Shown here in pieces: positions 22,921 to 35,292 of a stretch of 64,000 bases of DNA (positions within the stretch are counted from its first letter, which is position 1; every line of letters begins with the position of its first letter). The position numbers and the translations under genes were made by a program. The DNA comes from Moricandia arvensis (Eukaryota > Streptophyta > Magnoliopsida > Brassicales > Brassicaceae), in assembly GCA_905132765.1 (NCBI GenBank), contig CAJHQP010001525.1, positions 1 through 64,000 on the forward strand, written 5' to 3'. A model generated the notes under the pieces. That model saw only the letters and a list, made by a program, of their open reading frames with translations. It was not told the DNA's origin and made no database searches.

Positions 22921-24052
22921 GCTTATTCATACCCGAACTATGAGTTTTTGGGAAAAACATACCTAAACTTTTTTTACGTGCTAAAACATACCTAAATTTT
23001 TTTTATGTGCAAAAACATACCTAAACTTTTCTTGTGTACGAAAACATACCTAAACTATACATAATTTAAATTACATACATGAACTTATAAATTCACGCTA
23101 ATTCATACATTGACATTAACGATATGTAATCATAGTTAACGATGTTAACTAGGATAATATGTGGTTGATTAGTCAGCTTCACATATAAACATGTTGTATA
23201 AAAGCACAAAATAAAATAGATTAAAGTTTAAATATTCAGAGCTAAATATTAAAATTATTTTGGACCGAATATTAAATTTTTTGGACCATAGTAAAACGAC
23301 GTCGTTTCATAAACTGGTTCATCTTCTTCCTCTTAACATTCAACGATTTTGGACCAAAAATTTTAGTGTCAATCGCAACTAAAACATAAACTTAAAAGAG
23401 ACAAAAAAAACTTTTGTGCCATTTGCTTTATAAATATATAAATAAACAAATAAATAAATATAAAATTAAAATAAAATAAAAAATATTTTTTTTTTGTATT
23501 TTTGGATTATATGCTTTTCAGATTCGCACCTTTTTAATAATTTTTATTTTTCAAAATTGTTTTTCAATTTTATTTTTATTTTTTAAATTCGAAAATGCTT
23601 TTTGAAAATATTTATCAAATTTTTATTTTAAATTTTTAATATTTATTTTCTATTCTTGAATATTTTAAACTCGAGTCCAAAATCTCACCCTTTAATTTTA
23701 AACAAAAAAAATTAGGATTAGTTAACCCCATAGAGATGCAAGAATATATTTGTCTTTCAATGAAAAAAATTTGGATTATTTTCTATTTTAAAGGTTCTTT
23801 TTATGAAAATTACTTAAAATAGATTATCCTAAGAAATTTCTCACTAAACATCGTTAATGTCAATGTATGAATTAACATGGATTTTACAAGTACGTGTATA
23901 TAATTCAAATTATGTATTGTTTAGGTATGTTTTCGCACACAAGAAAAGTTTAGGTATGTTTTCGCATATAAAAGAAGTTTAGGTATATTTTAGCACAAAA
24001 AAAAAGTTTAGGTATGTTTTCTCAAATACTCATAGTTCGGGTACGTGCTGCT
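22921..24052. mobile_element. inverted-repeat element with tandemly repeated arms
   Basis: Two arms of roughly 200 bp are inverted copies. The left arm holds CCCGAACTATGAG and then four tandem units of about 30 bp built on AAAACATACCTAAAC (22960-23060). The right arm mirrors this (GTTTAGGTATGTTTT units, 23921-24020, then CTCATAGTTCGGG). Both arms also share TTCATACATTGACATTAA-type sequence further in. The 700-bp centre has no recognisable coding frame. Long arms suggest a non-autonomous Mutator-like element. Exact ends and target duplication are uncertain. Confidence 0.65.
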
Positions 24053-26944
24053 ATATGAACTGTGGAAATATATATAAATAAAGTACTTAATTTTCAATAG
24101 AAAAAAAAAATAACAACAACAATGCAACGTAATGTAATAGAACCTGTATAAATAATGGGTTTTCTTTAAGAACTTTTTAAATCATCATCTACCACATTCA
24201 GTGGCATGACTTAGAAAACTAACGGCTAAAGGCATCGCATTCGCACATCATATACAAACACAAACAAAACGACGATAAAACTTTAAATCTCGAAGATAAT
24301 ATTTTGCCAAAACTTATAAAAGATATTCTGATAAAATGGAACTCAATTAGGTAACAACATAAATGTGGGTTCACCTCATGTGACCACAAAATTGGATAGC
24401 ATATGACTATAGAACGGTCCAATATTGACTCTAGCTAGAATATATCTTGTTATACGTATCTTACTATTATCAGTTTCTTATTTGAATCAAAAAGATTCAG
24501 ATAATTTATGCTGTCTGTCCACGTCTAGCAACATTCATAAATATAATATATGAAACCTTATCACTAAGTTTTTTTTTTTATTATCAAGCGAAAATTGTAA
24601 ACCTAAAAATATCTTTATTGAGAACATCTCACAAATTGGCTAAATGAAAAAAATAATGGGTCATTTTCTTACAAGTTAAGATACTCAAAACACATTTAAC
24701 TGATTTTTTTTATCATAATCACTTTAAAAGTCTTTGAGATATTCTTCTCGATATGGGTGTTCTAAGAAACCTCAACTTAGCATTCATGGTTCTAATTGTT
24801 CCAAGTCTCTTATCTCCTCACCAGATCAAGGTGAGCTAAATGGTTGCATAAAGTTCAGATTCTGTCAAATTAACCAGGAAGAAACTGACAACTATACATG
24901 TGTATATATAGAGATATGTTATTTGCGTATATATGTGTGCCAAGTTTGCAATTTATTCCTAACAAAAGTGGAATCGAGAAGTGATAAAAGAATGCGATTG
25001 GTGCAATTTTAGGAAATACGGATTGATATTAAAGTTAAAAGAAGACCAGAGTCTATGGGTACTTTTCAAAGTTGAAGTCAGGTTCATTATATTCATTGGA
25101 GTATAGAATGATGTGTCAAGATATCATGGATTGAAAAAAAAAAGTATCATGGACTGATGTGTTGAAAGTTGGTCATCTTTTCTGTATATTTAATTAAAAT
25201 TTTACATTATTTTTGATAAATTTATTTTGTACGTTTCAGCTGATACTTTCAAAACGACAACAAATGGAAACAAACATATATCACAGTAAACCATCTAGAT
25301 TATATAGTTCAAACAAAATATATGTTCGGTTTAATAAGTTGATTATACCTAACCCATAACTAATACAAAGGATATAGCTCTATTAAAAAAAACATAGGAT
25401 ATAGTGTTTTAGAACCAAAATGGACATTCACTTGCCTTCATCGTTTGGTACTTAAAAAACTCCATGACATTGGTAAATATATATACATATGTCTACATAA
25501 GCTATTAGACCAAAGATTTGTAGTTAGTAACAATTCTCACACTATTACTTTTGTCCAAAGGGTTTCAGTTCGGTCCATCTATGGTCTATCCACTTCTAGT
25601 CTCTCTACTCGACTCTTGCATCACATGTTATGAAGCGAGATAGTACCAGTATGTCTGTAAGTGTTTTGTTACAAATCTTGTTAAATGGGCTTTGATTACT
25701 GTTCTTTGTCAAATAGTTTGATCATAAAAAAGGCCCAAACGTAGCTCATCTTCAAATTGTTGTTGTTGTTGTTCCCCACCTTATTTCCTTGGTGGAGAAG
25801 TTGTGTGTTTCTCTTTTTCACGCTCCGAATTAGTACATGGAATATTTTTAAGTTGTTCCACAATTACATGACTCGTCATTACTCAAAAACTGAAGCATTG
25901 TCTTCCATTTATACTTGTCACGTTATAAACATTTCAGAATTGTTCCACAAACACACGACTCCATAGTATTAAATCAATGAGAATAATTTAGAAAATGATA
26001 ATGACGCCAAACAGCAAAAGCTAGACCACTCTTTTTAGCGGGTTGAAGAGGTAGAAGTAGATGAATAAGAAGTAGAGGTAGGTCGATTATAAATAAAGAG
26101 AGGGTCACTGCTGAACAAGGAATGAATATAGAAGAAGTTAGTCAGATAATATAAGAACTGAATAACAAACTATCTATCATGTTGGAGATGGTTTTGCACG
26201 AAGACTTTCATATATTCGAACCAAACATTTTAAAAATGGAAGCCGGCTAGAAGAAAATTCGACAAGAAATAGAAAATCAACAAAAAAAATTTAGAAAAAT
26301 GATGTTGACTTCAAATTTATACAACTAAAGAGGGTATCTGAAACCTAAATCATCATCATATATTTTCAATTATTCTCTGAATTCTAGAGATTTTTTTTTG
26401 GTAAAAGAAATACGAACTGCTTAATTCATTTTTAGAAAGTATGTTAGTGATCTTTTTATTAAGTTTATAATTAATAAAACATACTTTTATGTATTTGCCT
26501 AAGTTCCGAGTTAATACATGAGATTCTATTAAATTTACCATCAAATTTGTAGAATCTTACTAGTCACCGAATAATTCAACATATCTTAGTTCATCCTCTA
26601 CAGTATCTCTCTGTCAATTACATAAATTATAGGCATGGACTTCCAAAGAACGATCAATACTCTGTTTTATATACAGAGCATTTGTTATAACGGTTAACAA
26701 TCTTCTAACCTTAAACAAAAATAAATCGAACCACACCGAGTCCAGACCATAGAACAATTTTATATATTTAACAATGGGAAATTTATACATTATTTCCATG
26801 CTAAAACCGAGATAACATTTTTCAAAAGGAAACCAAAAAATTGCAGGTAATATTATGTTTGATGTATATAAATATAATAACCCAACCAGCCAAATACTTC
26901 TAAACCTATACAGGTATACCCAACTCAATCTCCCGGTTTGTTTT
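24053..26944. other. intergenic region between the HD-Zip and GRAS genes
   Basis: AT-rich. The open frame at 24734-25012 (+) has no recognisable domain. A diverged direct repeat of AAGTTGTTCCACAATTACATGACT-type sequence occurs at about 25850 and 25938 (shortened here). I see no trace of the cupin gene expected from Arabidopsis collinearity. Confidence 0.4.
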
Positions 26945-28408
26945 TCAAAACCGCCAAGCTGACGTGGCAACTAAAGGCCTTCCATGCCAACAAAGCACCA
27001 ACTCTCCCTGTCGTTTCGCCACGTGGAACCCTCTGACTTGCGCTTTCTCCACTAAACACTCCGCTTGAAAATCAACAAACTGGCTCAACGAAACCATCCT
27101 CATCCCCGCCGCACCAAACGCCTCCCGCCACGTCATCTCTCCACCCCCTCGTCTCTTGTTGTTAACCGCAGCCGCTTCAACCGCAGCCGCGATTTTAGGC
27201 CGCAGCACAAACGCTTCTACGATCCTCTTCACCAAAGGAGCGGCCGCGTCGAGAGATTCCAGCACCATCGTGTAGAACTCGAGCCCGCTAACGAACTCCC
27301 TCTGAAACGATCCCGCTCCGGAGACTCCGTTCCACCCTTCGCTATCGACGAAAACGACGACGTTTGGAGAAACTCGCCGTAAGTCGTTGACGAAACCGGA
27401 GACTCCGTTTACGCGACGGAATATCGCCGGAGATAGCAGGACGACGGTTCTCTCTCCTTCCACGAACCTGATCGCTTTGAACGATAGCATCTCGAAGGTT
27501 CTCATCAGGACGAAATCGATCTGGAATCGGATTCTCAGATCCGCCGCGAACTGGATTAGGTTTTCCTTGACGAGACGCGTCTCCACGGCGGAGTCCTCCG
27601 TTACGACCGCCGTGACTCTCAGAAACCCGCCGGTTACTGATGATTTCTCGGCGATCTCTCTCATGAGCGACGCGTACTGACCTCCGAATCCGATCTCGAA
27701 GTCGACGATGTGAGCGAAGGAGGAGGAAGGTTGGTGGAGAGAGTCGAGGATTGCTTGATTCGCCGTGAAGTGAGAGAAGAGAGGTATCGGAGAAACGGCG
27801 GAGAATTCTTTGGTTGCTCGGATTCTCTCGACGATCTCGGTCCATGAAGTTAACCGGTTTTGATGATTCCGGTTCGAACCGGATAAAAGCGAACCGAGAG
27901 CCTCCTTGAAGTAAAACGCTGCTCTTAAAAGAGGTCTACCAGTAGGAGATCGCAGCCGTTGATTGAGCCGTGACAATATCACATGAGCGTGTTGTAACTC
28001 GTCCGAGTCGACACAGTCTACAACTCGGATGAGATCTTCAATGACATCAAATCCTCCTCCTGCTCCTTCGTTGGTGTTGTCATACCCGTACTCCTCCGCC
28101 GGGTGAAGCTGATCGGGAAAGAAAGGAAGCGGTGGTTCAACGGCGGCGAAGTGGGCAGAGGGAGGGAAAGTGGGTTTCAAAGTAGGGGTAGAATCGTCAT
28201 CTAACTCCAATTCTCTCATGATTGAATCCCAATCCATGGAACGCATCGCCTGATCGTCATCACCACCACCCGCCGCGGTGACGAGTGGCTTCTCTTCCAC
28301 CGCCGTGGGACTTGGGCTTCTATGGAGGCTGAGGACGGAAGTGGGTTCGTTAAAGGCAACAAGATCCTTTCCTCCTGAGTTGCTGTCTGATGAAGCAGGG
28401 ACTCTCAT
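26945..28408 (-). CDS. SCL15: GRAS transcription regulator, SCL15/HAM4 type
   Basis: Single exon, 487 residues, from ATG at 28408 to a stop at 26945. The open frame runs 39 codons further upstream but has no ATG there, and the MRVPASS start fits the family. Residues 58-73 (MDWDSIMRELELDDDS) are the conserved N-terminal motif of the HAM group. The GRAS domain spans about 120-487: leucine-rich region I (DLIRVVDCVDSDELQ), the VHIID-type motif HIVDF (233-237) within FEIGFGGQYASL, and a C-terminal SAW motif ending LVATSAWRF. HAM proteins act in the nucleus, with WUSCHEL-type partners, to keep shoot meristem cells undifferentiated. SCL15 is also linked to repression of seed genes. A near-match to miR171 lies in the coding sequence. 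Length and motifs appear complete. Confidence 0.93.
   Translation of the reverse strand: MRVPASSDSNSGGKDLVAFNEPTSVLSLHRSPSPTAVEEKPLVTAAGGGDDDQAMRSMDWDSIMRELELDDDSTPTLKPTFPPSAHFAAVEPPLPFFPDQLHPAEEYGYDNTNEGAGGGFDVIEDLIRVVDCVDSDELQHAHVILSRLNQRLRSPTGRPLLRAAFYFKEALGSLLSGSNRNHQNRLTSWTEIVERIRATKEFSAVSPIPLFSHFTANQAILDSLHQPSSSFAHIVDFEIGFGGQYASLMREIAEKSSVTGGFLRVTAVVTEDSAVETRLVKENLIQFAADLRIRFQIDFVLMRTFEMLSFKAIRFVEGERTVVLLSPAIFRRVNGVSGFVNDLRRVSPNVVVFVDSEGWNGVSGAGSFQREFVSGLEFYTMVLESLDAAAPLVKRIVEAFVLRPKIAAAVEAAAVNNKRRGGGEMTWREAFGAAGMRMVSLSQFVDFQAECLVEKAQVRGFHVAKRQGELVLCWHGRPLVATSAWRF
27963..27983 (-). promoter_or_regulatory. degenerate miR171 complementarity in the GRAS coding sequence
   Basis: The plus strand here resembles miR171b (TTGAGCCGTGCCAATATCACG, split as TTGAGCCGTG and CAATATCAC), differing at position 11 and the last base. 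In the mRNA it falls in codons for VILSRLNQ, the same place as the miR171 site of HAM1-3 genes. Position 11 flanks the expected cleavage point, so slicing is probably lost. In Arabidopsis the HAM4 mRNA is regarded as not regulated by miR171. Confidence 0.55.
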
Positions 28409-28624
28409 GTCTTGTGAATGAGTATTGTTTTTTTGAAAAAACTTTTTTTTCTTTCTCGCAAGTTTGCGTGGGGGAAGAAGAAAGGGAAAGAGAGGAGGCT
28501 TTTGCAAAGGAAAATGATTCTTCACTTTTATGAAAATGAGATTTCGATCACGAGAGGTTCGAGCTCCACTATGTTGATGATCAGAAAGACAGTTTTTCGT
28601 AAAAAGAATATCAAGCTGTAGTTG

Positions 28625-28633
28625 TATATATAT
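28625..28633 (-). promoter_or_regulatory. candidate TATA box of the GRAS gene
   Basis: CCTATATATATAC on the minus strand lies about 220 bases before the ATG at 28408. It is the best TATA-like word upstream of the gene. Confidence 0.45.
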
Positions 28634-28982
28634 AGGACTGAAGGGTTCGGTTTGTCTAAATTGTGCCGATTTGAACGCAAAAATATTTGATTTGGGTATT
28701 CGGTTAATTCTGTGTGAAGAAAGTTGTCGAAACTTACCGAAAATGACGGTTTCCTATAATTTCACTTTGAAAATTTGTTTATGTTAGTTCAAAATCTTTA
28801 CTTCCTTCTTTACGAAAAGATCTATGTTTTTTCTAAAGAAAATATTTAAAAAATTACATTTGTTACATTTTTAATATATTAATTAATAATAAAATGTATA
28901 TTTTAAAATATTTTTAAAAATCTTATTGATTAGAAATTATAGAAATAATTAATTACGAAAAATAAGATACTAATAAACTAAA

Positions 28983-29280
28983 GGGAATTTTAAGTTTACC
29001 ACTTTTGTTGTACCATTTTTCATTTTTACTTTCATTAAAAAAACATTTTCAAAAATACCACTTTTTTAAAAGATAAACTTTTATAAAATTAATTAGAATT
29101 CTAAATTTTATGTTCCTAAACCCTACCACCACCCTACATCACCCCGTAACTTAAACCCTAAGTCTTAGATTAATTAACCCAAGGGTTAGAAGTGTGTTTT
29201 TTCTCTTAAAAAAAAGATAAAAATGATTAAGGTATTTTTGAAAAGTGGTACAAGGAAAATAATATTCTTGGCAATTTCTC
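28983..29280. mobile_element. Mutator-type MITE, copy 1 (298 bp)
   Basis: The ends GGGAATTTTAAGTTTACC and CTTGGCAATTTCTC are imperfect inverted repeats, with inner arms TACCACTTTTG and AAAAGTGGTAC. The nine-base duplication TAAACTAAA flanks it exactly (28974-28982, 29281-29289), which points to Mutator-like transposition. The interior has CCTAAACCC words and no coding frame. Confidence 0.8.
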
Positions 29281-29348
29281 TAAACTAAATTTTATATATA
29301 TTTTTAATAAGTGTAAAACTCTATAACATACACTTTTGAAACGATGAA

Positions 29349-29640
29349 GGGAAATTGTCAAAAATACCACTTTCCTTATACCACTTTTTACTTTTACCTT
29401 AATCTCTTTTACTTTTATTTTTTAAGAGAGAAAAACACACTTATAACCTTTAGGTTAATTAATCTAACACTTAGGGTTTAGAGTTGAGAGGTCGGGATAG
29501 AGTTTAGGAATGTAAAATTTAGGATTTTAATTAGTTTTTTTTTTAAATTACCTCTTAAAATGGTATTTATAAAAATGGCTCTTTAATGAAGATAAAAGTG
29601 AAAAGTAGTACAAGAAAAGTGGTATTTTTGAAAATTTTCC
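29349..29640. mobile_element. Mutator-type MITE, copy 2 (292 bp)
   Basis: Same family as the element at 28983, in opposite orientation, 68 bp away. It begins GGGAAATTGTCAAAAATACC and ends TTTTTGAAAATTTTCC. The flanking nine-base words AACGATGAA and AACAAAGAA match at seven positions, so its duplication is older or mutated. Confidence 0.7.
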
Positions 29641-30018
29641 AACAAAGAAAGTAGTTAGTTTGATTAAGAATTTAAGTTAGTGTTGGTTAAAATTAGTATA
29701 TATTTTTTTGTTTGGTTAATTATATTATTAAAAATTATGAGAAATATTACATAAATAATATTACAGCCGATAGTTCTATTTATCTTAATTTCATATGTTT
29801 ATTATTTTAATATATAATTTTATTAATTTTTATTTATTAATTACATCTAAAATATTAAATTAAGAAAAAATATAAAATGTTCGTAGAAAATTACAGTTTT
29901 AAAAAATATATTATAGGAAAATTTTATTAATTTTAAAATTTTAAGAAACATGTAGTTTCATTAATTTTACTTTTTTATTTTACATTGTGTAAAACATAAT
30001 TTTAAAAATAATTTTATA

Positions 30019-30265
30019 CTCCCTCTGTTCCAAAATATTTGATGTTTTGGTGTATGCACAACAATTAAGGCATACACTACTTTTTAAAAAGTAACATTGA
30101 ACATATAAATCAAAATTAATTCAACCAATCCTTAATTAGAAGTATAAAATATCATTGATCACATAATTTTCAATAAAACTAAAACTAATATAAAATATCA
30201 AAATATCATCTATTTTGAAACATCAAAAAGTCTCTAAAACATCATCTATATTGGAATGGAGGGAG
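30019..30265. mobile_element. Stowaway-like MITE (247 bp)
   Basis: The ends CTCCCTCTGTTCCAAAATAT and ATATTGGAATGGAGGGAG are good inverted repeats with TA on both sides (30017-30018, 30266-30267). CTCCCTC-type ends and TA duplication define Stowaway elements of the Tc1/Mariner class. Confidence 0.85.
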
Positions 30266-31352
30266 TATATTTTTTTCTAAATTTACTTGTATTGAACAAA
30301 GTGGATGAGGTAACCGTAGATATCCGTAAATATTCGCAAATATCTATTAACTTTTAGGATATTCGAAAACTGAGATATTCGTATTTTTCGGAAACAAAGA
30401 AAATAAAAAATCAGAAATATGATGGGGGCATCAAAACCTAAGAGATAGTTCTAAGAGTTTCCAAATAAGAATCCATTTAATCCATTTTGTTTGGGTTCTT
30501 GTATTGTTTGAGGGCTCCACTGATACATGGCATTCTGCGATTGGTTTGTTTTTTTTTAAATTAAAAGAAAAAAATAAAAATAAAGATTGTTCTAAAATCT
30601 CTTAATCAAGAGACTATTTTGTATGGATTCTTGTATTGTTCGTGGATTCTACAGACATATGCTAAGCAATGATTGGTTTTTTTTTTTAACTAAACAAAAA
30701 AAAAATCCAAATGAGATTTGTAGTTAGTTTTGTCGGCGATTTGCATTGAAGGCGTATGAACCGTTAGATTCACCGATTCATGAACCAAATGATATCAGCG
30801 CGTATGTAACACGCTTACTCCCACCTCTCTTCATCGCCTTTGCTGCGATGAGTGAGACAGAGAATATATTCCTTCACTGATTGGTTTTGCAAATTTAGTC
30901 TCCGTTGAGAAGACTACAATGGCTGCGTAAGAGTCGTTGAAAGTGGTAGTCATTGTTAACATGATAAGAATGATCATCTTCCTCGCCTGCATTTCTTAAT
31001 TTTGAGAACTTATTTCTTTGGTTTATTGGATTTGCTGGATAACTCATACACACCAGAAACACTGGGTAATCAAATCTTGTGTCTCGTGTGCCTTATTACA
31101 TTCTTTAATCTTGAGCTGCCGAGTTTAGAGAGAGAGCGAAGGCGTGTGTTGTTAGAACGATCAAGATCTTGGGTTGAAAAATTGAGGGTTAAGAGTTATA
31201 TTCCATTTCACGTAACAGTTTCCATGTCCATATTTTCATTTTACGCTATATTAATTTTATTTTATCATTTTAAAATAAAGATTTTAGAATTTTCCTAATA
31301 ATATGATCATTTCAATTTTATTGTACTTCATTTCAAACACATAAATATTATA

Positions 31353-31600
31353 CTCCTTATTTTAAAATAAATATCGCTTTAACATTTTTTTTCTCGTTAC
31401 ACAAAAAATATCATTTTAGAATTCTAATGCAATTTTGAGCTAAATCTTACTTATAAATGCATTGATTTTATAAATAATTTTAATTTTTAAAATTTTTATT
31501 GGTTGAATATATATAATTATTAAAAATATAACACATTCCAATAAATTTTTTAATCTATGTGAAAAATGTCAAAATAATACTTTTTACAAAACGAAAGGAG
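31353..31600. mobile_element. Stowaway-like MITE (248 bp)
   Basis: Starts CTCCTTATTTTAAAATAA, ends ACAAAACGAAAGGAG, with TA on both sides. It has the same size and base composition as the element at 30019, but the ends are more diverged. Confidence 0.65.
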
Positions 31601-34600
31601 TATTTTTTTTTTTGAACACAAAAGAAAGGAGTATATAATACAAAAAAACGATAGGAAAAATAGTTAAATTATATATCTTTATGTTGTTGTTCTTAGATAA
31701 TCATACTGATTTATTCCGATTGCGTTTGCATGAGTCATTTTCTAAGTTTATATTGCTACCTTGTTTATAAAAAAAATAGAAATGTGAATTTCATTACCAA
31801 AAGGAACATTTTTCTTTGTGTACACACTGTACTGGGCTTAGCTTTTAAGTTCATTAAACCTAAAAACACTTAGGTGAAACAGTTGGTAAGGACATTACTG
31901 CTATCTAATTTATGTTTAACAAACAAAGTTCATATTGGTTTTCCAGTATAATATGATGGAAAAATCATCCTCTCAATGAAATATAATCCGGTCTTTGTAT
32001 ATAATTCAAATGTATTAATATTAGCTGAACTCGATATAACAAAGTTCGTTTTCGTTCGGTGTTCACAGCTGGCTATAACAAATTGCAAATTTCACTATAT
32101 ATACAGCATAACAACAGCAAAAAAAAAACTAGATTTATAAATTGTGTTAATGAAAACATTAATTACTGAAGTTTTGACATTATACTTTCAGTATTAGGAG
32201 TTAGAGTAACATGTTTTCTTCTATCAAGTTCTCTTTTAGGAATCGTAATTCCAATTTTGTGTAATTCTTTGGCAAGAAAAGTCAATGTTTATATATATCT
32301 CAATGGTGCTAGTATATTATTTTCCCCCAAGTTTCCTCATATCTTCCGTAGACAACGATCCTAATACTTAAAATTCAATAAAGCTTTTATCCGGAAATTA
32401 ATAATACCTTCGGTGGATTTGGATTTTCTTTCACCAAGATCAACCCGCGGGTATTCATGTAAACATATAAAAACCCCACATGTTCTATTTTATCTGATGG
32501 ATTCTCCAAACTAATTTTCAGGTTCATGGACCTTAAAGTAAAAATATTTATTCACGCTACTACATAGTATTCTGCACAAGCCTAATTGAATAATTAAAAT
32601 ACTCTTTACATGCAAGGGTTCATACTGCTTTCTACATAACAGTTTGGGGAGACTATCACTATTTTTCCCCATAAAATATTAGCAGTATAGAACCGTTTTT
32701 AGCACATGTAATCAGAGTTTAAACAAATCAACCAATCATTGATATATAATATTCTCATTATGCCAGTATTTATTTCAATTGACCTAATAATATTTTTACG
32801 TTGGATTCCCTCATCAGCTAAAACGTGACGTTATATTGGCAAAGTTTAATAGAGCCTAAGGGTGTCACATAGAGTTGATCGTAGCCAACTTTAGTTTAGG
32901 TAACATAGTTTTATCATGTATCTCACATGTCTGAAAGACAAAATAATGGAAAATTGATTTTTATCTTATATAGTTATTTTTTAAAATGGATTTCAAATTA
33001 AAAATAAAAATGTCTCAGATGGGTCTATATTACAAGTTCATTAATAATTAAAAACAAATATTTATATTTAAAACGAAATTCTTTATAAAGATTATCCATT
33101 TTTTTTTTTGGTTTTTTAGTCAAGGACACAATCTTAATGCTTTACTAAATTTTATTCTTTGTTTTCGTTCTTCTCACCATTTCTCATCACCGGGAGTCTT
33201 TAAAACATTTTTTGTTGTAATTCGTCGGTTTTTACTAAAGGAAATTATATCATATATTCATCAAACAAATTACAATTCATTAACTAACCAAACAAAAATT
33301 CTCCACCTGTCATTTTTACATTATATACTATATTATCTTTTTATTTTATTTTCTTTTTTACTTATTTATTTCCCTTCAATCTTGTTACCTAAATAGTTTT
33401 TTAAACTATATAATAAATCAATTTAAAAATTCAGCTGAAAATAGTATAATCTTTTAATACATATAACATGATTTCAATTTTTAAATGAGATACTTTTTTC
33501 AAAAAATATAAATAAATTATATTAAATTTTCCTTTGTTGTCTATCCGTTAACATTTTCTTAACAATCATATACTTTTCCTTTATAATTTATATCATAAGT
33601 CCATACTATTTTTATCAACTCTATACTATTTTCGGAAAATTAGATTTTGAAAACTTAGCATGTATTCAATAGTTTATAAGTGTTTTATACACATAAATTT
33701 CATTCATTATTCAGTCTAATTTAATTTTATATAAAAACTATCAATAGATACTCATATATTTTATAGTATAATATGATGTATCAATACTATATTAAGAAAG
33801 ATAGTCAAATGGCATAAGAAACTTCTTTTTATTGTGGGAAGGGTAAAAAAAATGAAAAACAGTAACTGTAGTTATTCACTTCATTTTCTAATTATGGGTG
33901 CTATATTCTTAATGATTTATTGAAAACTTAGTTAGTTCACAAATTCACCCTTCTACTAAAGCTTTTATATACATTTTATTTTTTGGCACACCGAGTTGTC
34001 TAGCGAAAAAGAGTCAAATACTTAGGAAGTAAGGAAACAAAGGAGAGGCCGATCGATGATACACAACACAGAGACGTTTCATTTAAAGTAGAGAAAGCTT
34101 GAAGCTCACAAAAGTAGTAAAAGTTATGGGAAAGTTATTTTAAGTAGATTCTGATTTTATGTCATTCACACACATAAAATATCGTTTTCATTAAAATATA
34201 AGACAGAAAGGGCAAGGGCAAATAATAATAAGAACGATAAAGTGTGTTTGTTTTAAAGTTCATGCATAGTATAGCTGTGCATGTATATCAATAATGTATT
34301 ATACCCTATAATTGATAAACAGTGTACATAATTTATAATGTAATTATAATTGGTTCATTGGTTTTCCTTTTAGTATTCAAACAATTAGAAACAGCAGTCC
34401 ACTTGACATGAATTAACCTGGCATCGAACACAATTACACAAACCATATGAACTATGCTGTTTATTAACTTGACATGAATTAACCTGTAATTCTTTGCAAA
34501 TCTTGTTCACTTAGTTCTAGAATCTAGATGGCATATGACTTATATTCATGTGTTGACATATTTTCCACTATAAAATCTTCTGACCTTTACAAAATGATTT

Positions 34601-34649
34601 ATAGTGTTTTCAAAATAAATGAAGTGTTTTACGAAGTAGACTTCATGAT

Positions 34650-34815
34650 CAGTGGCGAAGCCACATAGTCTAAGTGTAGGGGCATGTGCCCCTGATGACT
34701 TTTCAAAATTACATGTATATTTTTTAATAACTTCAGTTATGCCCTTTGTTTTTAGCAAATTTACTTCTAATTACTTGAACAAATCCCATAAAAGTTTTCT
34801 CTAGCTCCGCCCCTG
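34650..34815. mobile_element. hAT-type MITE (166 bp)
   Basis: The ends CAGTGGCGAAGCC and AGCTCCGCCCCTG are inverted repeats of the CAGNGGCGGAGC type common in plant hAT elements. The flanking eight-base words TTCATGAT and CTTATGAT match at six positions. A palindromic GGGGCATGTGCCCC follows the left end. Confidence 0.75.
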
Positions 34816-34880
34816 CTTATGATACTAAGTGTCGTTAATTTAAGTAGAAAAAATTCATATGTAAATTCTAAAGATCACAC

Positions 34881-35292
34881 TGTTAAGAAATACGGATCAA
34901 ATTTTGCGGAAAATCAGAATTTGCGGGAGCGAGAGACACACACAAAATTGTTAACGGAGTTCGGTCAACCTTGCCTACGTCTCCGGACCTGCTACAGATC
35001 TTTTATTATCAACCCAAGAAATTTTACAATGCTCTCAACTCACACCCGATCTCAAATATACTCAAGAAATTACTTTCTCTCACGAGCTCTTTTCTTCTTC
35101 TCTTCTTCTCTTGCTCTCGTTTTTGTTTTTAGGATGCCTTTGCTCTTCACCTTATGCTTGGTATTTATAGGGATTATGAGCATTGGTAGGTGCCTACAAG
35201 AGTTGACAAAACTCATCTCCATTTACGGCCACCGTCATTACCGTCATCACCGGCCATTTCTGCGGCCACAAAAAAACGTGTTGTAACTAACA
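34881..35292 (-). repeat. 3' LTR of the copia element
   Basis: 412 bp, TGTTAGTT...CTTAACA on the minus strand. It follows the polypurine tract. Compared with the other LTR it lacks about 36 bases in a polypyrimidine-rich part. Confidence 0.85.

Larger units (their letters stand above)
29650..34649. other. gene-free AT-rich intergenic region
   Basis: It holds two Stowaway-like MITEs (30019-30265, 31353-31600), and a direct repeat containing TTCTTGTATTGTT with trailing TGATTGGTTT at about 30496 and 30627. An open frame at 31002-31298 (+) has no known domain. No further gene, RNA gene or large transposon was recognised. Confidence 0.45.

Noticed and set aside
24734..25012. Cysteine-rich secreted peptide
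   Set aside because: There is no signal peptide, no recognised cysteine pattern, and AT-rich codon use like non-coding surroundings.
27342..27845. Arginine-rich 167-residue protein on the minus strand
   Set aside because: It is another frame of the GRAS coding sequence, whose own frame has full domain similarity.
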